This document shows, one piece after another, positions 1 to 9,700 of a DNA stretch of 64,000 nt. The first letter of the stretch is position 1, and each line of letters opens with the position of its first letter. Made by a program: the position numbers and the translations under genes. The notes under the pieces were generated by a model. It was not told the DNA's origin. It saw nothing but the letters and a program-made list of their open reading frames with translations, and did not search any database. Origin of the DNA: Actinoplanes sp. NBC_00393 (GTDB taxonomy: Bacteria; Actinomycetota; Actinomycetes; Mycobacteriales; Micromonosporaceae); contig NZ_CP107942.1 in assembly GCF_036053395.1 (NCBI RefSeq), positions 3,748,501 through 3,812,500 of the forward strand, in the 5' to 3' direction.

Positions 1-201
1 CTGCTGCAACGCCCGGGCCTCGGCGGCCAGGCCCGCCACCAGCGCCGCCAGGCGGGCCCGGACCTCGCGTTGCAGATACTCCTCCAGGGCTCGCCAGGCC
101 TCCGGGGCGGCCACCGTGTCGAGGTCGGCGAGAGCTTCCACGGCCAGCCGCCAGTGCGCGACCTCGGCGCCGGTCTGCTCCCGTTCGAGCCGGTCAGTCA
201 T
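1..201 (-). CDS. Hypothetical protein, 5' part only (runs off the window)
   Basis: Only the first 67 codons are in the window; the gene continues past the left edge. The ATG at 201 overlaps the end of the preceding gene (its TGA is at 194-196), so the two are translationally coupled. The visible part is acidic and helical (MTDRLEREQTGAEVAHW, then Ala/Leu/Glu/Arg-rich heptad-like sequence) and fits a coiled coil. I do not recognise a family. Its position makes it the last visible member of the leftward gene set that starts near 6.7 kb. Confidence 0.7.
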   Translation of the reverse strand, partial: MTDRLEREQTGAEVAHWRLAVEALADLDTVAAPEAWRALEEYLQREVRARLAALVAGLAAEARALQQ

Positions 202-2347
202 GGTGCAGCCCGGGGCGCACGGTGAGTGTCGGAGCCGGCGGCGCGGCGGTTCCGATCCCGTCCCGGTCCGGGAAGGTGAACCGGTAGGTGAGGGTCACCC
301 CCGCCGCCGGATCCTTGGCCGCCTGGGTCAGGGTGGTGGCCGCCGCGGGCAGCTGGGCGGACACCCCGGCGACGATGCCGTCGGCGAGCCGGCCCGCCAG
401 CCCGGCAGCGCCCGAGTCCAGCCGCACGCCGTGCCGGGTCAGCAGTTTCGTCAGCCGCTCGGCGAGCCGCTGTTGCGCGGCCGGACCGACCAGGCGGCGT
501 ACCAGCGCGACGACCTGCACCATCTCCCCCTTGTCCAGGTGCCCGGCCAGGGTGTGCGCGTCACGCTCGCCGACCCGCAGGTGTACGCCGAGCACCGGCT
601 GCGCCGCCGTGAGGTCCAGCCGCAGCGCGAACAGGCGGTGCCGCCGCAGCGCGCGCCGGCCCACCCGTAGCCGGTAGAACCGCCGTCTGCGCCCGGACCC
701 GGCCAGCCGGGGGTTGCGGGCCAGCGCGGTCGCGGTCGCCGCGCTCAGTTCCTCGAATTCACCGGCCGCCGCCGCGATGTCCGCCAGGTCGCCGACCTCG
801 TACGCCGCCAGGTGCCCGGGGTTCGCCCCGTCCAGCAGCTCGTACACCTCCAACTCGGCGGTGACCGGCCAGGACTGCACGCCCGCGTCCAGCAGCCGGC
901 TCTCCAGGGTGTCCCCGCCGGCCATGGCCACCGAACGGGCGATCGGACGGCTGATGCGCACCGGCAACACCTGGCTGTACTTCTTGAACCGGTAGCAGGG
1001 CCGGGTCGCCCGCGGCATCATCACCCAGAACCCGTGCTCGCCCTCGGACTCGCTCTCCACGACCTCGGGGCGCAGCACCGCCGCCGGCAGGTGGCGCGCG
1101 GCGGCCTCGGCGAACGCGGCCTGCGTCTCGGCCGCCACCAGCAATTCGTCGCCGAGCTGCTCCGGTGGCAGTGCCAGCACCTCGTGCACGGTGTCCTCCA
1201 CCGTGGCCACCAGGGCTTCGGCGCCCAGGCCCGGATCCGCGCCGGTCTCCGCCTCGAGCCCGAGCAGGCCCAGCCCGGCACTGGCGATGTGCCGGGAGAG
1301 CAGCCGCGCCGCTTCCGGACCCACCATGCCTTTGATCAGCTGGGCGATCCCGTTGCCGAGGATGTTCACGATCTTCTCGCGGCCGACCACGCCCATCGCC
1401 AGCCTGATCGCCGGGCGTGCGGCCATCACCGCGGGGAGGAACTGCTCCATCTGGGCGGCCGGCGGCTGGTTCGGCTCGGCGTCGGTGAGCTCGCGGGCCA
1501 GCCGGGCGCGGGCCGCGTCCAGGTCGCGCAGCGGGTCACCGCCGGTCTCGCCGGTGTCGGCTGCCTCGGCCAGCAGGTGTTCCAGTGCCGCGTCGTTGGG
1601 CGCCAGCACGGCGTCGGCCAACTGCCGGTCGAACTCCGCGGCGAGATCCGGGGCGGACTCCGCCTCGCCCGTGAACCTGGCCGCCAGCCGGGTCGCGATC
1701 GGGCGTACCGCCGCGGGCAGTTTGCCGATCGCCTTGTCCAGCACGCGGCGCAGCAATGGCTTGATCAACTGCCGGAGGATGCCGAAGAGCTTGCCCAGCG
1801 GCATGATCTTCGCCACCGCCTTGAGGCCTTTGGCGGCCAGGTTACGCACGCCGGAGGCGAGTTTGCGCGCCTTGTTCAGCACGGACTTGAAGAACTGTTC
1901 CTGCGCGGCCAGCGGCCCCGCCGGGTCCAGCCCGGCAACCGACTCCAGCTCACCTTCCCGCAGCGAGTCGAGGGTACGGTCGGCGAAGTGCTCCTCCAGG
2001 CGCCCGAGCATCCGGCCGGCCTCCGCCGCCACCGACTCCAGCCACTGCCGGGTCTCCTCGGCGGCCATCGCCGGCGCGTCGGACTCCGCCGACCAGGTGG
2101 CCGCGCCGCGCAGGTGCCGGCCGGCGGCCTCCTCGCCGAGCGCGCGGACCGCCTCCTCGAACTCGTCGTCGTCCAGCTCGGCGGCGAGCGCGTCGACCGC
2201 CTGCCGGTCCAGGTCCTCCCACTCCGCAGTCATCGCCTCCGCGAACGGGGCAACCAACGCGGTGCCCACCGTCACCGGTGGTTCGGCGCCGGCGGTGAAC
2301 ACGCCCGCGGCGAACGGTGAGGCGGACAGGTACTCGGACGTTGTCAC
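194..2347 (-). CDS. Large helical protein of unknown function (717 aa)
   Basis: I do not recognise this family. The GTG start at 2347 overlaps the upstream stop (GTGA), which settles the start although the frame stays open upstream. Residues 30-145 are acidic and helical. Residues 150-224 are basic and amphipathic (KSVLNKARKLASGVRNL, then alternating Leu/Ile and Lys/Arg). Residues 303-365 are glycine-rich and hydrophobic (ILGNGIAQLIKGMVG). Residues 438-470 carry a distinctive aromatic/basic patch (GFWVMMPRATRPCYRFKKYS). The C-terminus (575-717) looks beta-rich. There is no signal peptide. The amphipathic centre could contact membranes, but that is inference. It lies in the same run of genes as two response-regulator-like proteins and an SGNH hydrolase. 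Confidence 0.8.
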   Translation of the reverse strand: MTTSEYLSASPFAAGVFTAGAEPPVTVGTALVAPFAEAMTAEWEDLDRQAVDALAAELDDDEFEEAVRALGEEAAGRHLRGAATWSAESDAPAMAAEETRQWLESVAAEAGRMLGRLEEHFADRTLDSLREGELESVAGLDPAGPLAAQEQFFKSVLNKARKLASGVRNLAAKGLKAVAKIMPLGKLFGILRQLIKPLLRRVLDKAIGKLPAAVRPIATRLAARFTGEAESAPDLAAEFDRQLADAVLAPNDAALEHLLAEAADTGETGGDPLRDLDAARARLARELTDAEPNQPPAAQMEQFLPAVMAARPAIRLAMGVVGREKIVNILGNGIAQLIKGMVGPEAARLLSRHIASAGLGLLGLEAETGADPGLGAEALVATVEDTVHEVLALPPEQLGDELLVAAETQAAFAEAAARHLPAAVLRPEVVESESEGEHGFWVMMPRATRPCYRFKKYSQVLPVRISRPIARSVAMAGGDTLESRLLDAGVQSWPVTAELEVYELLDGANPGHLAAYEVGDLADIAAAAGEFEELSAATATALARNPRLAGSGRRRRFYRLRVGRRALRRHRLFALRLDLTAAQPVLGVHLRVGERDAHTLAGHLDKGEMVQVVALVRRLVGPAAQQRLAERLTKLLTRHGVRLDSGAAGLAGRLADGIVAGVSAQLPAAATTLTQAAKDPAAGVTLTYRFTFPDRDGIGTAAPPAPTLTVRPGLHHD

Positions 2348-2670
2348 TCGAGTCTCCCCCGGATCATCTCGACGAGCTGTGACGGCGACATCCCGCCCAC
2401 CTCGGTCCGGTGCGCACGCAGCTCCCACAGGGCGGCACGCCGCCCGTCGTCGCCGAGCGCGATGACCTTCAGGTGGCAGGGCCGCAGGATCCGCTCCGCG
2501 TCGTCGAGGTCGCAGAGGACCACGTCGGCGGCAGCGGGCCAGATCGCAGCCGCTGCCGGATCGGCCGCGACGTCCACGATCCGCATGTCCGCACACCTTC
2601 CGATCAACTGGACGATCACGTCGCGCAGGATCCCCGGCGAGCCGATCACCAGAATCCGGATCTCTCGCAC
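2344..2670 (-). CDS. Small receiver-like protein, stand-alone
   Basis: About 108 residues resembling a response-regulator receiver fold: a first strand (IRILVIGSPG), an Asp-containing third strand (DVVLCDLDD) and later strands (LKVIALGDDG). No output domain follows. The acidic pair normally found after the first strand is absent (GSP instead of DD), so canonical phosphorylation chemistry is doubtful. I chose GTG 2670 because a GGAAGG ribosome binding site lies upstream. An in-frame ATG at 2748 overlaps the previous stop and would add 26 residues rich in Pro/Gly. The gene overlaps the next one by GTGA, so it is coupled to the 717-residue protein. Confidence 0.65.
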   Translation of the reverse strand: MREIRILVIGSPGILRDVIVQLIGRCADMRIVDVAADPAAAAIWPAAADVVLCDLDDAERILRPCHLKVIALGDDGRRAALWELRAHRTEVGGMSPSQLVEMIRGRLE

Positions 2671-2737
2671 GCCGAACCCGCCTTCCGCACCGGTGCCCGG
2701 TGCCGTCCCAGCGAGTCTTTCCGGCGCCGGCGGGTGG

Positions 2738-3439
2738 TCACCATGCATCGGCGGGGCCATCTGCGGCATGAACCGAACGGTTCACAGCAGCGTCACGGTG
2801 AGCCCGCAACCAGCCCGGGACCTCGGTACGCCGGCGCAGGCGCAGCTTCTCCAGAATGTGATGCACGTGGTTCTTCACGGTCGCGACCTCGATGTGCAGG
2901 CGGCCGGCGATCTCCTGATTGGTCAGCCCGCGGTCGATCAGCGCGACCACCTCGTGCTCACGGGCGGTCAGCTCCTCGCCCGGGTGCTCCGCACGGCGTC
3001 GCCGTCGCCGGCCGAGCGACTGGAGCAGCAGCCCGACGATGTGCGGGGAGTAGAACGCCTCGCCGCGGGCCGCCCGGTGGATCGCTGCCACCAGGTCGTC
3101 CAGGCTGCCGTCACGCGGCACGTACCCGGCGAGCCCGGCCTCGGCGCAGGCCACCACCCGGGCCTCGGTGTCCGGCACGCCGAGCCCGATCACCCGTACC
3201 CGGGGCGCGCGGTCGGCGAAGGCGCGGGCGATCGATTCCGCCAGGGCCATCGTCATGTCCACCACAGCGACGTCCGGGCCGGCCCGGATGATCCGCTGCA
3301 CGTCGGCCGGCGCGTCCGCGGCGACGTCGGTCACCGTGATCCCCGCCCGGCCGTGCAGCACGTCGCGGAGCCCTTCGCGGTACAGCCGGATCTCGGCCAG
3401 GATGGCGATCGAAACCGTAGTCCCCCGTGCCACCGTCAC
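2738..3439 (-). CDS. LuxR/NarL-type response regulator with degenerate receiver
   Basis: 233 residues. The N-terminal receiver-like domain (about 10-125) keeps an Asp in the phospho-acceptor strand (AVVDM) but has Ala-Glu where the acidic pair is expected (ILAEIRLYREGL). The C-terminus is a clear LuxR helix-turn-helix (about 155-215: ELTAREHEVVALIDRGLTNQ, then KNHVHHILEKL). An Arg-rich linker joins the two. The GTG at 3439 has a GAGGGGG Shine-Dalgarno. No histidine kinase is adjacent, so it may be phosphorylation-independent or serve a distant kinase. It is probably a regulator of the surrounding leftward gene set. Confidence 0.85.
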   Translation of the reverse strand: MTVARGTTVSIAILAEIRLYREGLRDVLHGRAGITVTDVAADAPADVQRIIRAGPDVAVVDMTMALAESIARAFADRAPRVRVIGLGVPDTEARVVACAEAGLAGYVPRDGSLDDLVAAIHRAARGEAFYSPHIVGLLLQSLGRRRRRRAEHPGEELTAREHEVVALIDRGLTNQEIAGRLHIEVATVKNHVHHILEKLRLRRRTEVPGWLRAHRDAAVNRSVHAADGPADAW

Positions 3440-3470
3440 GCCCCCTCGTGTCTCGGCACCGATATGTCGT

Positions 3471-4007
3471 TCAGCAGGGCTGCGGTACGCCCCGGATGCT
3501 CAGCCCCGATGCGTGGACGTAGGCGCCCGGGCGCGGCTGCGTCAGACGCATCCAGCGGCCGGTCGCGCATGCCACGACGACCCGGTCGCCGGCGTCGAGC
3601 CGGCCGACGACCTGCCAGCTGGTGCCGGGGCCGGACCGCAGGTTCCACGTCCCCGGCCGTACCGTGCCGGTGACGCCGGTCTCCGTGGTGCCGCCGTTGA
3701 GGTAGCCGAAGCCGACGACCAGCGACCCGATCAGGACCAGCACGGCCGCCACGATCCACAGCAGGGTTCCGGTCCCGCCCGAGGTGTCCGCCTCCTCGTA
3801 CGGCAGCCCGTGTTGCTGGTGCACGACCCGCAACAGGCTCTGCACCTCCTGGTCACCCGGGTTCGCCCTGGCCAGGAAGAGCAGTTTCGGCGCTGCCTCG
3901 GCGTACCGGCCCTGCTCGACCAGCTGTGCCGCATCGCGGCGCAGGCCGGCGTAGATGAGCAACTGCTGGTGATGTTGCTGTTGCATCCGATGCATGTGCC
4001 CGTGCAT
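3471..4007 (-). CDS. Single-pass membrane protein with extracytoplasmic SH3b-like domain
   Basis: 178 residues in three parts. A cytoplasmic His/Gln-rich and TPR-like helical N-terminus (1-75, with AAQLVEQGRYAEAAPKLL) is followed by one transmembrane helix (81-103) and a C-terminal bacterial SH3-like domain (about 112-172). The SH3b signature is WNLRSGPGTSWQVVGRLDAG, followed by a VVV strand and a conserved Trp. SH3b domains commonly bind cell wall peptides or glycans, so this one may sit at the wall side of the membrane. It lies 12 bp after the preceding small gene, within the same run of leftward genes. ATG 4007 has no strong ribosome binding site; ATG 3995 is an alternative. Confidence 0.75.
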   Translation of the reverse strand: MHGHMHRMQQQHHQQLLIYAGLRRDAAQLVEQGRYAEAAPKLLFLARANPGDQEVQSLLRVVHQQHGLPYEEADTSGGTGTLLWIVAAVLVLIGSLVVGFGYLNGGTTETGVTGTVRPGTWNLRSGPGTSWQVVGRLDAGDRVVVACATGRWMRLTQPRPGAYVHASGLSIRGVPQPC

Positions 4008-4019
4008 GGCGGAGCGCCG

Positions 4020-4373
4020 TCAGCCGCTGTGCGCGGCCAGCCAGTCGCCGAGCGCGCGCAGCGGGCCGCTCAGTGACTGCCCGGCCGCGGCGAACGCGCC
4101 GGCCGCGCTCAGCAGCCGGGTGAACCGGTCGAGAGCGCCGGCCGCCGTCGCGGTGTCCGGATACCGTTGGTCCAGCGCCGCGTCGGCACGGTCCAGCTCC
4201 TGCTGGGCGGCGGCGTCCATGGTTGGCGGCAGGCGCAGCTCGTCCAGGACGTCGCGCAGCTCGGCGATCCGCATGCGAGCGTCGATGTTGACGGTGGCGC
4301 CGGGGCTGTTGTTGACCTGGTAGCCGCGTTCGTTGTTGTAGATCGTGTTGGCGTTCTGCTTGCCGATCTCCAT
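4020..4373 (-). CDS. Small cytoplasmic protein with NNSPGATVNI motif
   Basis: 117 residues starting at ATG 4373, which is preceded by an excellent GAGGAGG ribosome binding site. The first 35 residues (KQNANTIYNNERGYQVNNSP) resemble the short Asn/Gly beta segments that precede effector-associated or STAND-related domains in actinobacteria. The remainder is alpha-helical. No membrane segment is present. The N-terminal motif could be a small adaptor or assembly segment. This comparison is by pattern memory only, and the function is unknown. It lies between two membrane-protein genes in a tightly spaced run. Confidence 0.7.
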   Translation of the reverse strand: MEIGKQNANTIYNNERGYQVNNSPGATVNIDARMRIAELRDVLDELRLPPTMDAAAQQELDRADAALDQRYPDTATAAGALDRFTRLLSAAGAFAAAGQSLSGPLRALGDWLAAHSG

Positions 4374-4384
4374 GGTGGCCTCCT

Positions 4385-4816
4385 CTAGCGGCCCATCGGG
4401 GGCTGCCACGCCCACGGACTGCGGGCCTGCAAGTCGCGCAGCCCCCGCCGCCGCGACGCGGCGACGATGTGCATGACGATCCCGGCGAGAAGCACGAACT
4501 GCCCGACGAACCCGATGGCGAAGCCGACGGCGAACAGCGGCATCGCGTCGAAGAACGGGCCCTGCCCGTTCACCATCTCGCTCGGGTCGACGGGGCCGAT
4601 CTCGTTCATGAAGCTCAGCAACTGGAGCATGGCGATGATGCAGCCGCCGGCGACCATCAGGAAGCCGACGACGACCAGGTGCCGGGCTTTGGTGCGGGCA
4701 CTCGCGATGTCCCGCAGGAAGTTATCGCGGGCCTGGACGTACTGGTTGTACTCCCAGTTGATGATCTGCTCCGCGTCCTGCTGTCCGATGTACCGCTGGG
4801 GTGGTGGGTCGTACAC
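4385..4816 (-). CDS. Two-helix membrane protein of unknown function
   Basis: 143 residues starting at GTG 4816, with a very strong AAGGAGG ribosome binding site. The cytoplasmic N-terminus (VYDPPPQRYIGQQDAEQI) is followed by a short helical stretch. Two transmembrane helices lie at about 47-70 and 93-118, separated by a short extracytoplasmic loop with several acidic residues. The C-terminal tail is basic, then WAWQPP. No family recognised. It is 13 bp downstream of the SGNH hydrolase gene and 11 bp upstream of the NNSPGATVNI gene, so the three are almost certainly co-transcribed. Confidence 0.75.
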   Translation of the reverse strand: MYDPPPQRYIGQQDAEQIINWEYNQYVQARDNFLRDIASARTKARHLVVVGFLMVAGGCIIAMLQLLSFMNEIGPVDPSEMVNGQGPFFDAMPLFAVGFAIGFVGQFVLLAGIVMHIVAASRRRGLRDLQARSPWAWQPPMGR

Positions 4817-4829
4817 TTGTCCTCCTTCG

Positions 4830-6662
4830 TCAGCCCGGGTAGTCGAATTTGACGGTGCCGAGGCCCGCGGTGCGCGAGGTGGCGTACACCTGCCGGCCGT
4901 TGATGCGCAGCCGCAGGCTGCTCATTCGGGCCACGTCCGGCCCGTCGCCGTCGCCCAGTTCCAGAGCGAGCGCCGTGATGTCGTGCAGCCGCAGGTCGCC
5001 GAAGGTGTCGACGACGCTGAGCCGGCCGAACGGGTGGTCCAGCCGGAACCGCCGCTCCGGGCTGATCCGCAGGAAGACCGGGAAAGCGATGTCTGGGTCC
5101 AGGCCGGGCAGGGCGATCAGCGGCGTCAGGTCGAGCTCGACGGTGAGGACGTCCACGACGGCGTGCTGTATGGCCGCGGCCAGCCCGGCAGCCGGGTCGA
5201 GGCCGTAGCTGCGCAGGAAGTCGCGGGTGCTCAGCGGGGCCGACGGCGCGGTCCCTCCGATCAGGTCACGCACGCTCTGCGTACGGTGCCGGGCATGCCG
5301 GGCCACGATCCGGTCGGCGTACCGGCGGGCGCCTCGCTCGTTGGGGTGCAGGAACGAGGCGATGACCGCGACCTCGATCCGGGCGATCTCGGCGGAGACC
5401 CCGGTGCGCGCGGTGGCCGCGGCGGCTCGGTCGCCACCGGAGGCGACGACCTCGGCCAGCCGGTCCCGCAGCGACGCCGGCCCGTCCAGCCGCTCACGGA
5501 GCTCGGACAGGCCACGTAACAGCTCAGAGAGGTCGCCGATCGGTGGCCGCGGGGGCACCAGCGCCAGGATGGTGAGCAGTCCCCGAGCGTCGCGCAGGGC
5601 GCTCAGGTGCGCGCGGCGCGGGATTCTGGCTTGCCGGTCGGCCAGCGCCGCGTCGCGTACCCCGTCGCTGTCGCCCTCGCCGGGCGGCCGGTAGCCCTCG
5701 TGCAGGAAAGCGGTGCCGGTCGCGAACAGCGCGTTCTCCGGGCGAAAGCCCGGATGGACGAAGTAGACGCCGGGCCGGCGGTCGCCGGCTTCGACGCGTT
5801 CCGCCACCGCCCGGCGCAGCCAGTACAGCCCGCGAGTGTGTGCGAACGCGGCCCGCCGGATCGCCTCCGTCACGAGAGCGTCGATGTCCTCGGTGCCGAA
5901 CAGCTCACCGAGCAGCACGAGCGGGAAGAACAGCCGGGAGAAACCGGAGGTGAGGATGTCGTTGAGCCACAGCTGCCAGCCGGGCCGCTCGCTCATGAAC
6001 CGGAACATGTCCGCCATCCGGCTCCGGTCGGACTTCGCCGAGAACGGCGGGTAGTAGCCGGTCACCGCGATGACCGCGGCCGGGAACTTGTTCCGGGCCT
6101 CGGCCAGCACCGCCTTGAGCTCGGTGAAGGCGGCGGCCTCGATGGCCGCGTCGATCTCGTCCAGTGACGGGCCGTCCAGTGGATCCAGGACCGCCTGCAG
6201 GCCGACGTCGTTCACACTGCCGTCGATGATCACCAGGTCGGTGGCCGCACCGACGGCAGCGGGCAGATCGGCGATCTGCCGGCCGATGGTCGGGAAGGTG
6301 CTCGGCACCTCGGCGAAGATCCGGCGGGCCACGTCCTCGTCACGCCCGGCGAAGAAGTCCAGCGCCTGCCGGTCGGTCCCGAACAGCGCGGGATAGGTGT
6401 CGTAGAAGACGTGCCGGTCCCCGGCCGCAACCCGCCGGGTCGTGCCGGATGGCAGCCGCACTGTCAGCCGCGACCGGGAATCCGCGGTGGCCCGCAGCTT
6501 CGCCCCGGATCGCGCGAGCATCCGGGTCACCAGCGGGCCGGCATCGAGTTCGTCAGCCAGCCGGCGGGCGGCGAGCAGCGCGAACTTGTCCTCCGTGGCG
6601 AGTCCCTGCCCCCACATGGCGGAGTCGCCGAGGACCGCGACCCGCAGTTCCCGCCCGGCCAT
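4830..6662 (-). CDS. SGNH/GDSL-family hydrolase, 610 aa, with C-terminal beta domain
   Basis: This protein shows the SGNH esterase/lipase blocks. The nucleophile block is VAVLGDSAMWGQG with Ser14. Block III is DGSVNDVG with Asn151-Asp152. Block V is HPNERGARRYADRI with His439. The normal domain is about 200 residues; here blocks III and V are separated by nearly 290 residues, which include an insertion, and a beta-rich C-terminal domain (about 500-610) is added. There is no signal peptide, so it acts in the cytoplasm or leaves by another route. ATG 6662 has a GGAAGGGAGG ribosome binding site and is preferred over ATG 6734. It is the first gene of the leftward run after the inverted repeat at 6727. 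The substrate is unknown. Confidence 0.85.
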   Translation of the reverse strand: MAGRELRVAVLGDSAMWGQGLATEDKFALLAARRLADELDAGPLVTRMLARSGAKLRATADSRSRLTVRLPSGTTRRVAAGDRHVFYDTYPALFGTDRQALDFFAGRDEDVARRIFAEVPSTFPTIGRQIADLPAAVGAATDLVIIDGSVNDVGLQAVLDPLDGPSLDEIDAAIEAAAFTELKAVLAEARNKFPAAVIAVTGYYPPFSAKSDRSRMADMFRFMSERPGWQLWLNDILTSGFSRLFFPLVLLGELFGTEDIDALVTEAIRRAAFAHTRGLYWLRRAVAERVEAGDRRPGVYFVHPGFRPENALFATGTAFLHEGYRPPGEGDSDGVRDAALADRQARIPRRAHLSALRDARGLLTILALVPPRPPIGDLSELLRGLSELRERLDGPASLRDRLAEVVASGGDRAAAATARTGVSAEIARIEVAVIASFLHPNERGARRYADRIVARHARHRTQSVRDLIGGTAPSAPLSTRDFLRSYGLDPAAGLAAAIQHAVVDVLTVELDLTPLIALPGLDPDIAFPVFLRISPERRFRLDHPFGRLSVVDTFGDLRLHDITALALELGDGDGPDVARMSSLRLRINGRQVYATSRTAGLGTVKFDYPG

Positions 6663-6726
6663 CGCGCCTCCCTTCCGCCGGCGATGCCGTTCACTCCGGG
6701 AGGGCGTGACATCCGACGGCGCAAGT

Positions 6727-6745
6727 TGTGCCACGCGGTGGCACA
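6727..6745. promoter_or_regulatory. Perfect inverted repeat, probable operator
   Basis: TGTGCCACGCGGTGGCACA has 8-nt perfect arms and a 3-nt spacer. It lies between the SGNH hydrolase start (6662) and the end of the ATPase regulator gene (6753). A second element with the same 8-3-8 layout lies at 9976. A transcription-factor operator is the simplest reading; a short hairpin terminator for the ATPase gene is an alternative. Confidence 0.6.
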
Positions 6746-6752
6746 GCGCGGC

Positions 6753-9700
6753 TCAGTGCAGCGTCCAGTGCACCGGTTGCCTCGGATCGGGCTGGTAGAC
6801 ACAGGTGGCGCCGGTCGACACGGTGGCCGCCAGGTAGCCGCCGAGGACCGGTTCGACGGCGCTGATCTCACCGATGGCACGTTTGATCGCCTTCTGTACC
6901 GCCGTGCGGGCGCGCTCCCCTGGGTCCGGGAACCGCCGGTCGCGCCCGCTTCGGCCGGTGACCTGGCGCAATTCGTCCAGTAGGGCGTCGAGCTCGGTGC
7001 GGAACCGGCGTACCGCGGCCGGGTCGGCGGCGTCCTCGGCCGCTTCGATGCGGCCGGTCAGCTCGGTCACCCGCCGCCGGTAGGCGGCCCGCGCCCGCTC
7101 GTCGAGGATCGGCTGCCCGCCGGGCGTGGCCAGCGCGCCGGCCGCCGGGCCACCGGCCAGCTGCAACGCCGAGATGGGCCGGCCGGGATTGGTCAACAGC
7201 TGCGCCAGATAGCGGGCGCCGAGCCGATCCGGTACGGCCGCCTGATGGTCCCCCATGGTCAGCAGCCACTGGCGGTGCCGCCGCACGATACTCGCCTGCG
7301 GGTGGGCGATGGCGCGCAGCCGTTTGCGCCAGTCGGCCGACCGGGCGGTCAGGCCCATGTCGTCGGCGCGCTGCGCGGCGTCGGCGAGCAGCTGGCCGGC
7401 CCGTTCGGCATCGCCTGCCAGGCCCCGGCACAACAGCGCCCCGGCAAGGTCGGCGAGGGTCACCGCCAGCATCGGGCGGTTGCCCAGCAGGACGTTGGCC
7501 TCGACCGCCCGCTCCAGGTGGGCGACGGCGTGGCCGGTGTCGCCCGCGGCCGCCGCGGCCAAGCCGAGCGCCCGTTCGGTGGAGCCGAAACAGGTGGTGG
7601 CCAGGGACGGCATGATCGGCAGATCGGCGTACGGCAGGAGCAGGTCGTACGCCTGGCGGGCCAGGTCCGCCTCTCCCAGCTCGTGCGCGGTCTGCACGAT
7701 CGCCAGCATGCCGGCCAGCCAGGTGCTCGACTGCGGCAGCGCGGCGAGCCCCGGCCGGGTCACCCGGCGCAGGATGGCCCGGGCCCGATCCGGTGAGCCG
7801 TGGCGCGCGGCGATGCCCGCCATGGTGGCCTGGAAGCCGAACTCGGCCGGGTTCAACGTCGGCGAATCGGCGATCTGCGCGATCGTCTCCAGCAGCTCGG
7901 CGTCACGGCCCTGCAGCCAGCGGATCGTCAGCAGGTGCGCGCCGAGGTAGCCGAGCGCGTCCGCGTCGCCGACCTCGGTACCGAGCTGAAAGCAGGCAAG
8001 CGCCGCTGCCTCGGCCTCGTCCAGCCGCCCGGCCCGGATCAGCAGCATCACCTCCATCGCCTCGGCGACGTAGCGCACACTGCGACATCCCAGCACCTCG
8101 GTGCGCGCCCGCAGCTCGGCCAGCGACCGGACCGCCTCCGCATCGCCCAGGTGGAACAGGTCCACGGTGCGCCAGCACAGACCTACCAAGGTCAGCATTC
8201 CCTCGCCGGACGACGCCGCCACGGTGATCAGCTCATCGGCCACCGGCAGCCGGGCGTGCGTGTGCTCGGGGGTCAGCAACGCGTGATGGTAGAGCGACAG
8301 GGCCTCGGCCAAGGCCGGCCCGTCGCCCAGCCCGCGGGCCTGCTCGACGGCGGTGAGCACCGGGCCGAGCGGCCCGCCCCGGTACACCCGCTCGGCGGCC
8401 AGCCGGGCAGCCAGCCGCCCACGCAGCACCCCGTGGTCGGCCGGCAGCCGTTGCAGGGCCCGTCGCTGCAGACCGGCGACGCGTTCCCAGTCCGTCCGGG
8501 TCCGGTGCTCGTTGACCCACACCCCGCCCAGACCGAGCGCCGCCCGGGCCAGCGCGCTCGGGTCGTCCTCCGCCTCGGCCTGGCCGGCGGCCCGCTCGAA
8601 CACCTGCCGGGCCTCGGTGAGCCGGCCGCACCGCAGAATCGCCTCGGCCCACTCGACCAGCAGAGTGCCGGGCGGATCCGGCAGGGCGGCCCGCTCGTGC
8701 ACGGTCACCGCATCACCGAGCATCGCCGCCGCCTGCTCGTAGCCGAATCCGCGCACCATCGAACGGGCGGCGATACGGCACGCTTCGACCGCCGTACCGG
8801 CCCGCTGCGCCGAGAGCGAGGCCGACCGGACCGCGTGGTACGCCCGGCGCGCCAGCCGCTGCGCGCTCACCGCACCGGCCGCAACGAACAGGTCCGCCGC
8901 GCGGGCATGCAACTCGGTACGCCGAGCCAGCCCGATCCCGCCGACCAGCACTTCCCGGACCAGGTCATGGCCGACCGTGACTTGCTCGTCGCCGTCGACC
9001 GTGGCCAGGCCCGCGGACACCGCCTCGGCGACCGCCGCCTGAACCTGATCGGCCGGCCGGTGGCACACCTCGGCCACATCGCGGATGCCGGCCGGCGTAC
9101 CCAGCAGGGCGATCACCTCGAGCACGTCGCGGGTGGCCGGGGTGAGCCGCTCCAGTGAGACAGCGATGACCACGCGCAGCCCACCCGGGCGCAGCGTCCC
9201 GCGTGGACCGGTCCGGCCCGCGGCGAGCAGGCGATGCAGGTGCAGCGGGTGCCCGTCGGTCACCCGGAACAGCGCGCGCAACAGGTCATGGTCGGTCACC
9301 GGTTCGCCGTGCGCCCGCAGGAAGGCCTCCGTCTCGGCCAGGTCGAACCGGTCCAGCGGCACGACCGTCGCCTCCCGGTCGACTTCCCAGAGCGCGTTCA
9401 GCGGCCCGTCGACCTCGGTACGGCAGGCGAGCACGAGCAGCAGCGGGAGCTGGGCCAGCGCGCGGGCCACGAATCGGGTGAGCAGGACGGCGCCGGGGTC
9501 CGCGGCGTGCACATCGTCGATGACGACCACCGCCGGCGACCGGGCACACACGGCCGCCAGATGCTCGGTGACCGCAGCGAACCGGGCGAACCGTTCCGGT
9601 TCCACGATCGCACCGCCGGCGTCACCGTCGAACAGCGGTCCAGCCTCCCGGTCGCCGAGCTCGGTGAGGATCGACTGCCACGGCCAGAGCGGCGGCGCGC

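Noticed and set aside
2348..2596. N-terminal extension of the 717-aa protein
   Set aside because: The extra 83 residues are Arg-rich and lie wholly over the receiver-like gene; the GTGA overlap gives a better start.
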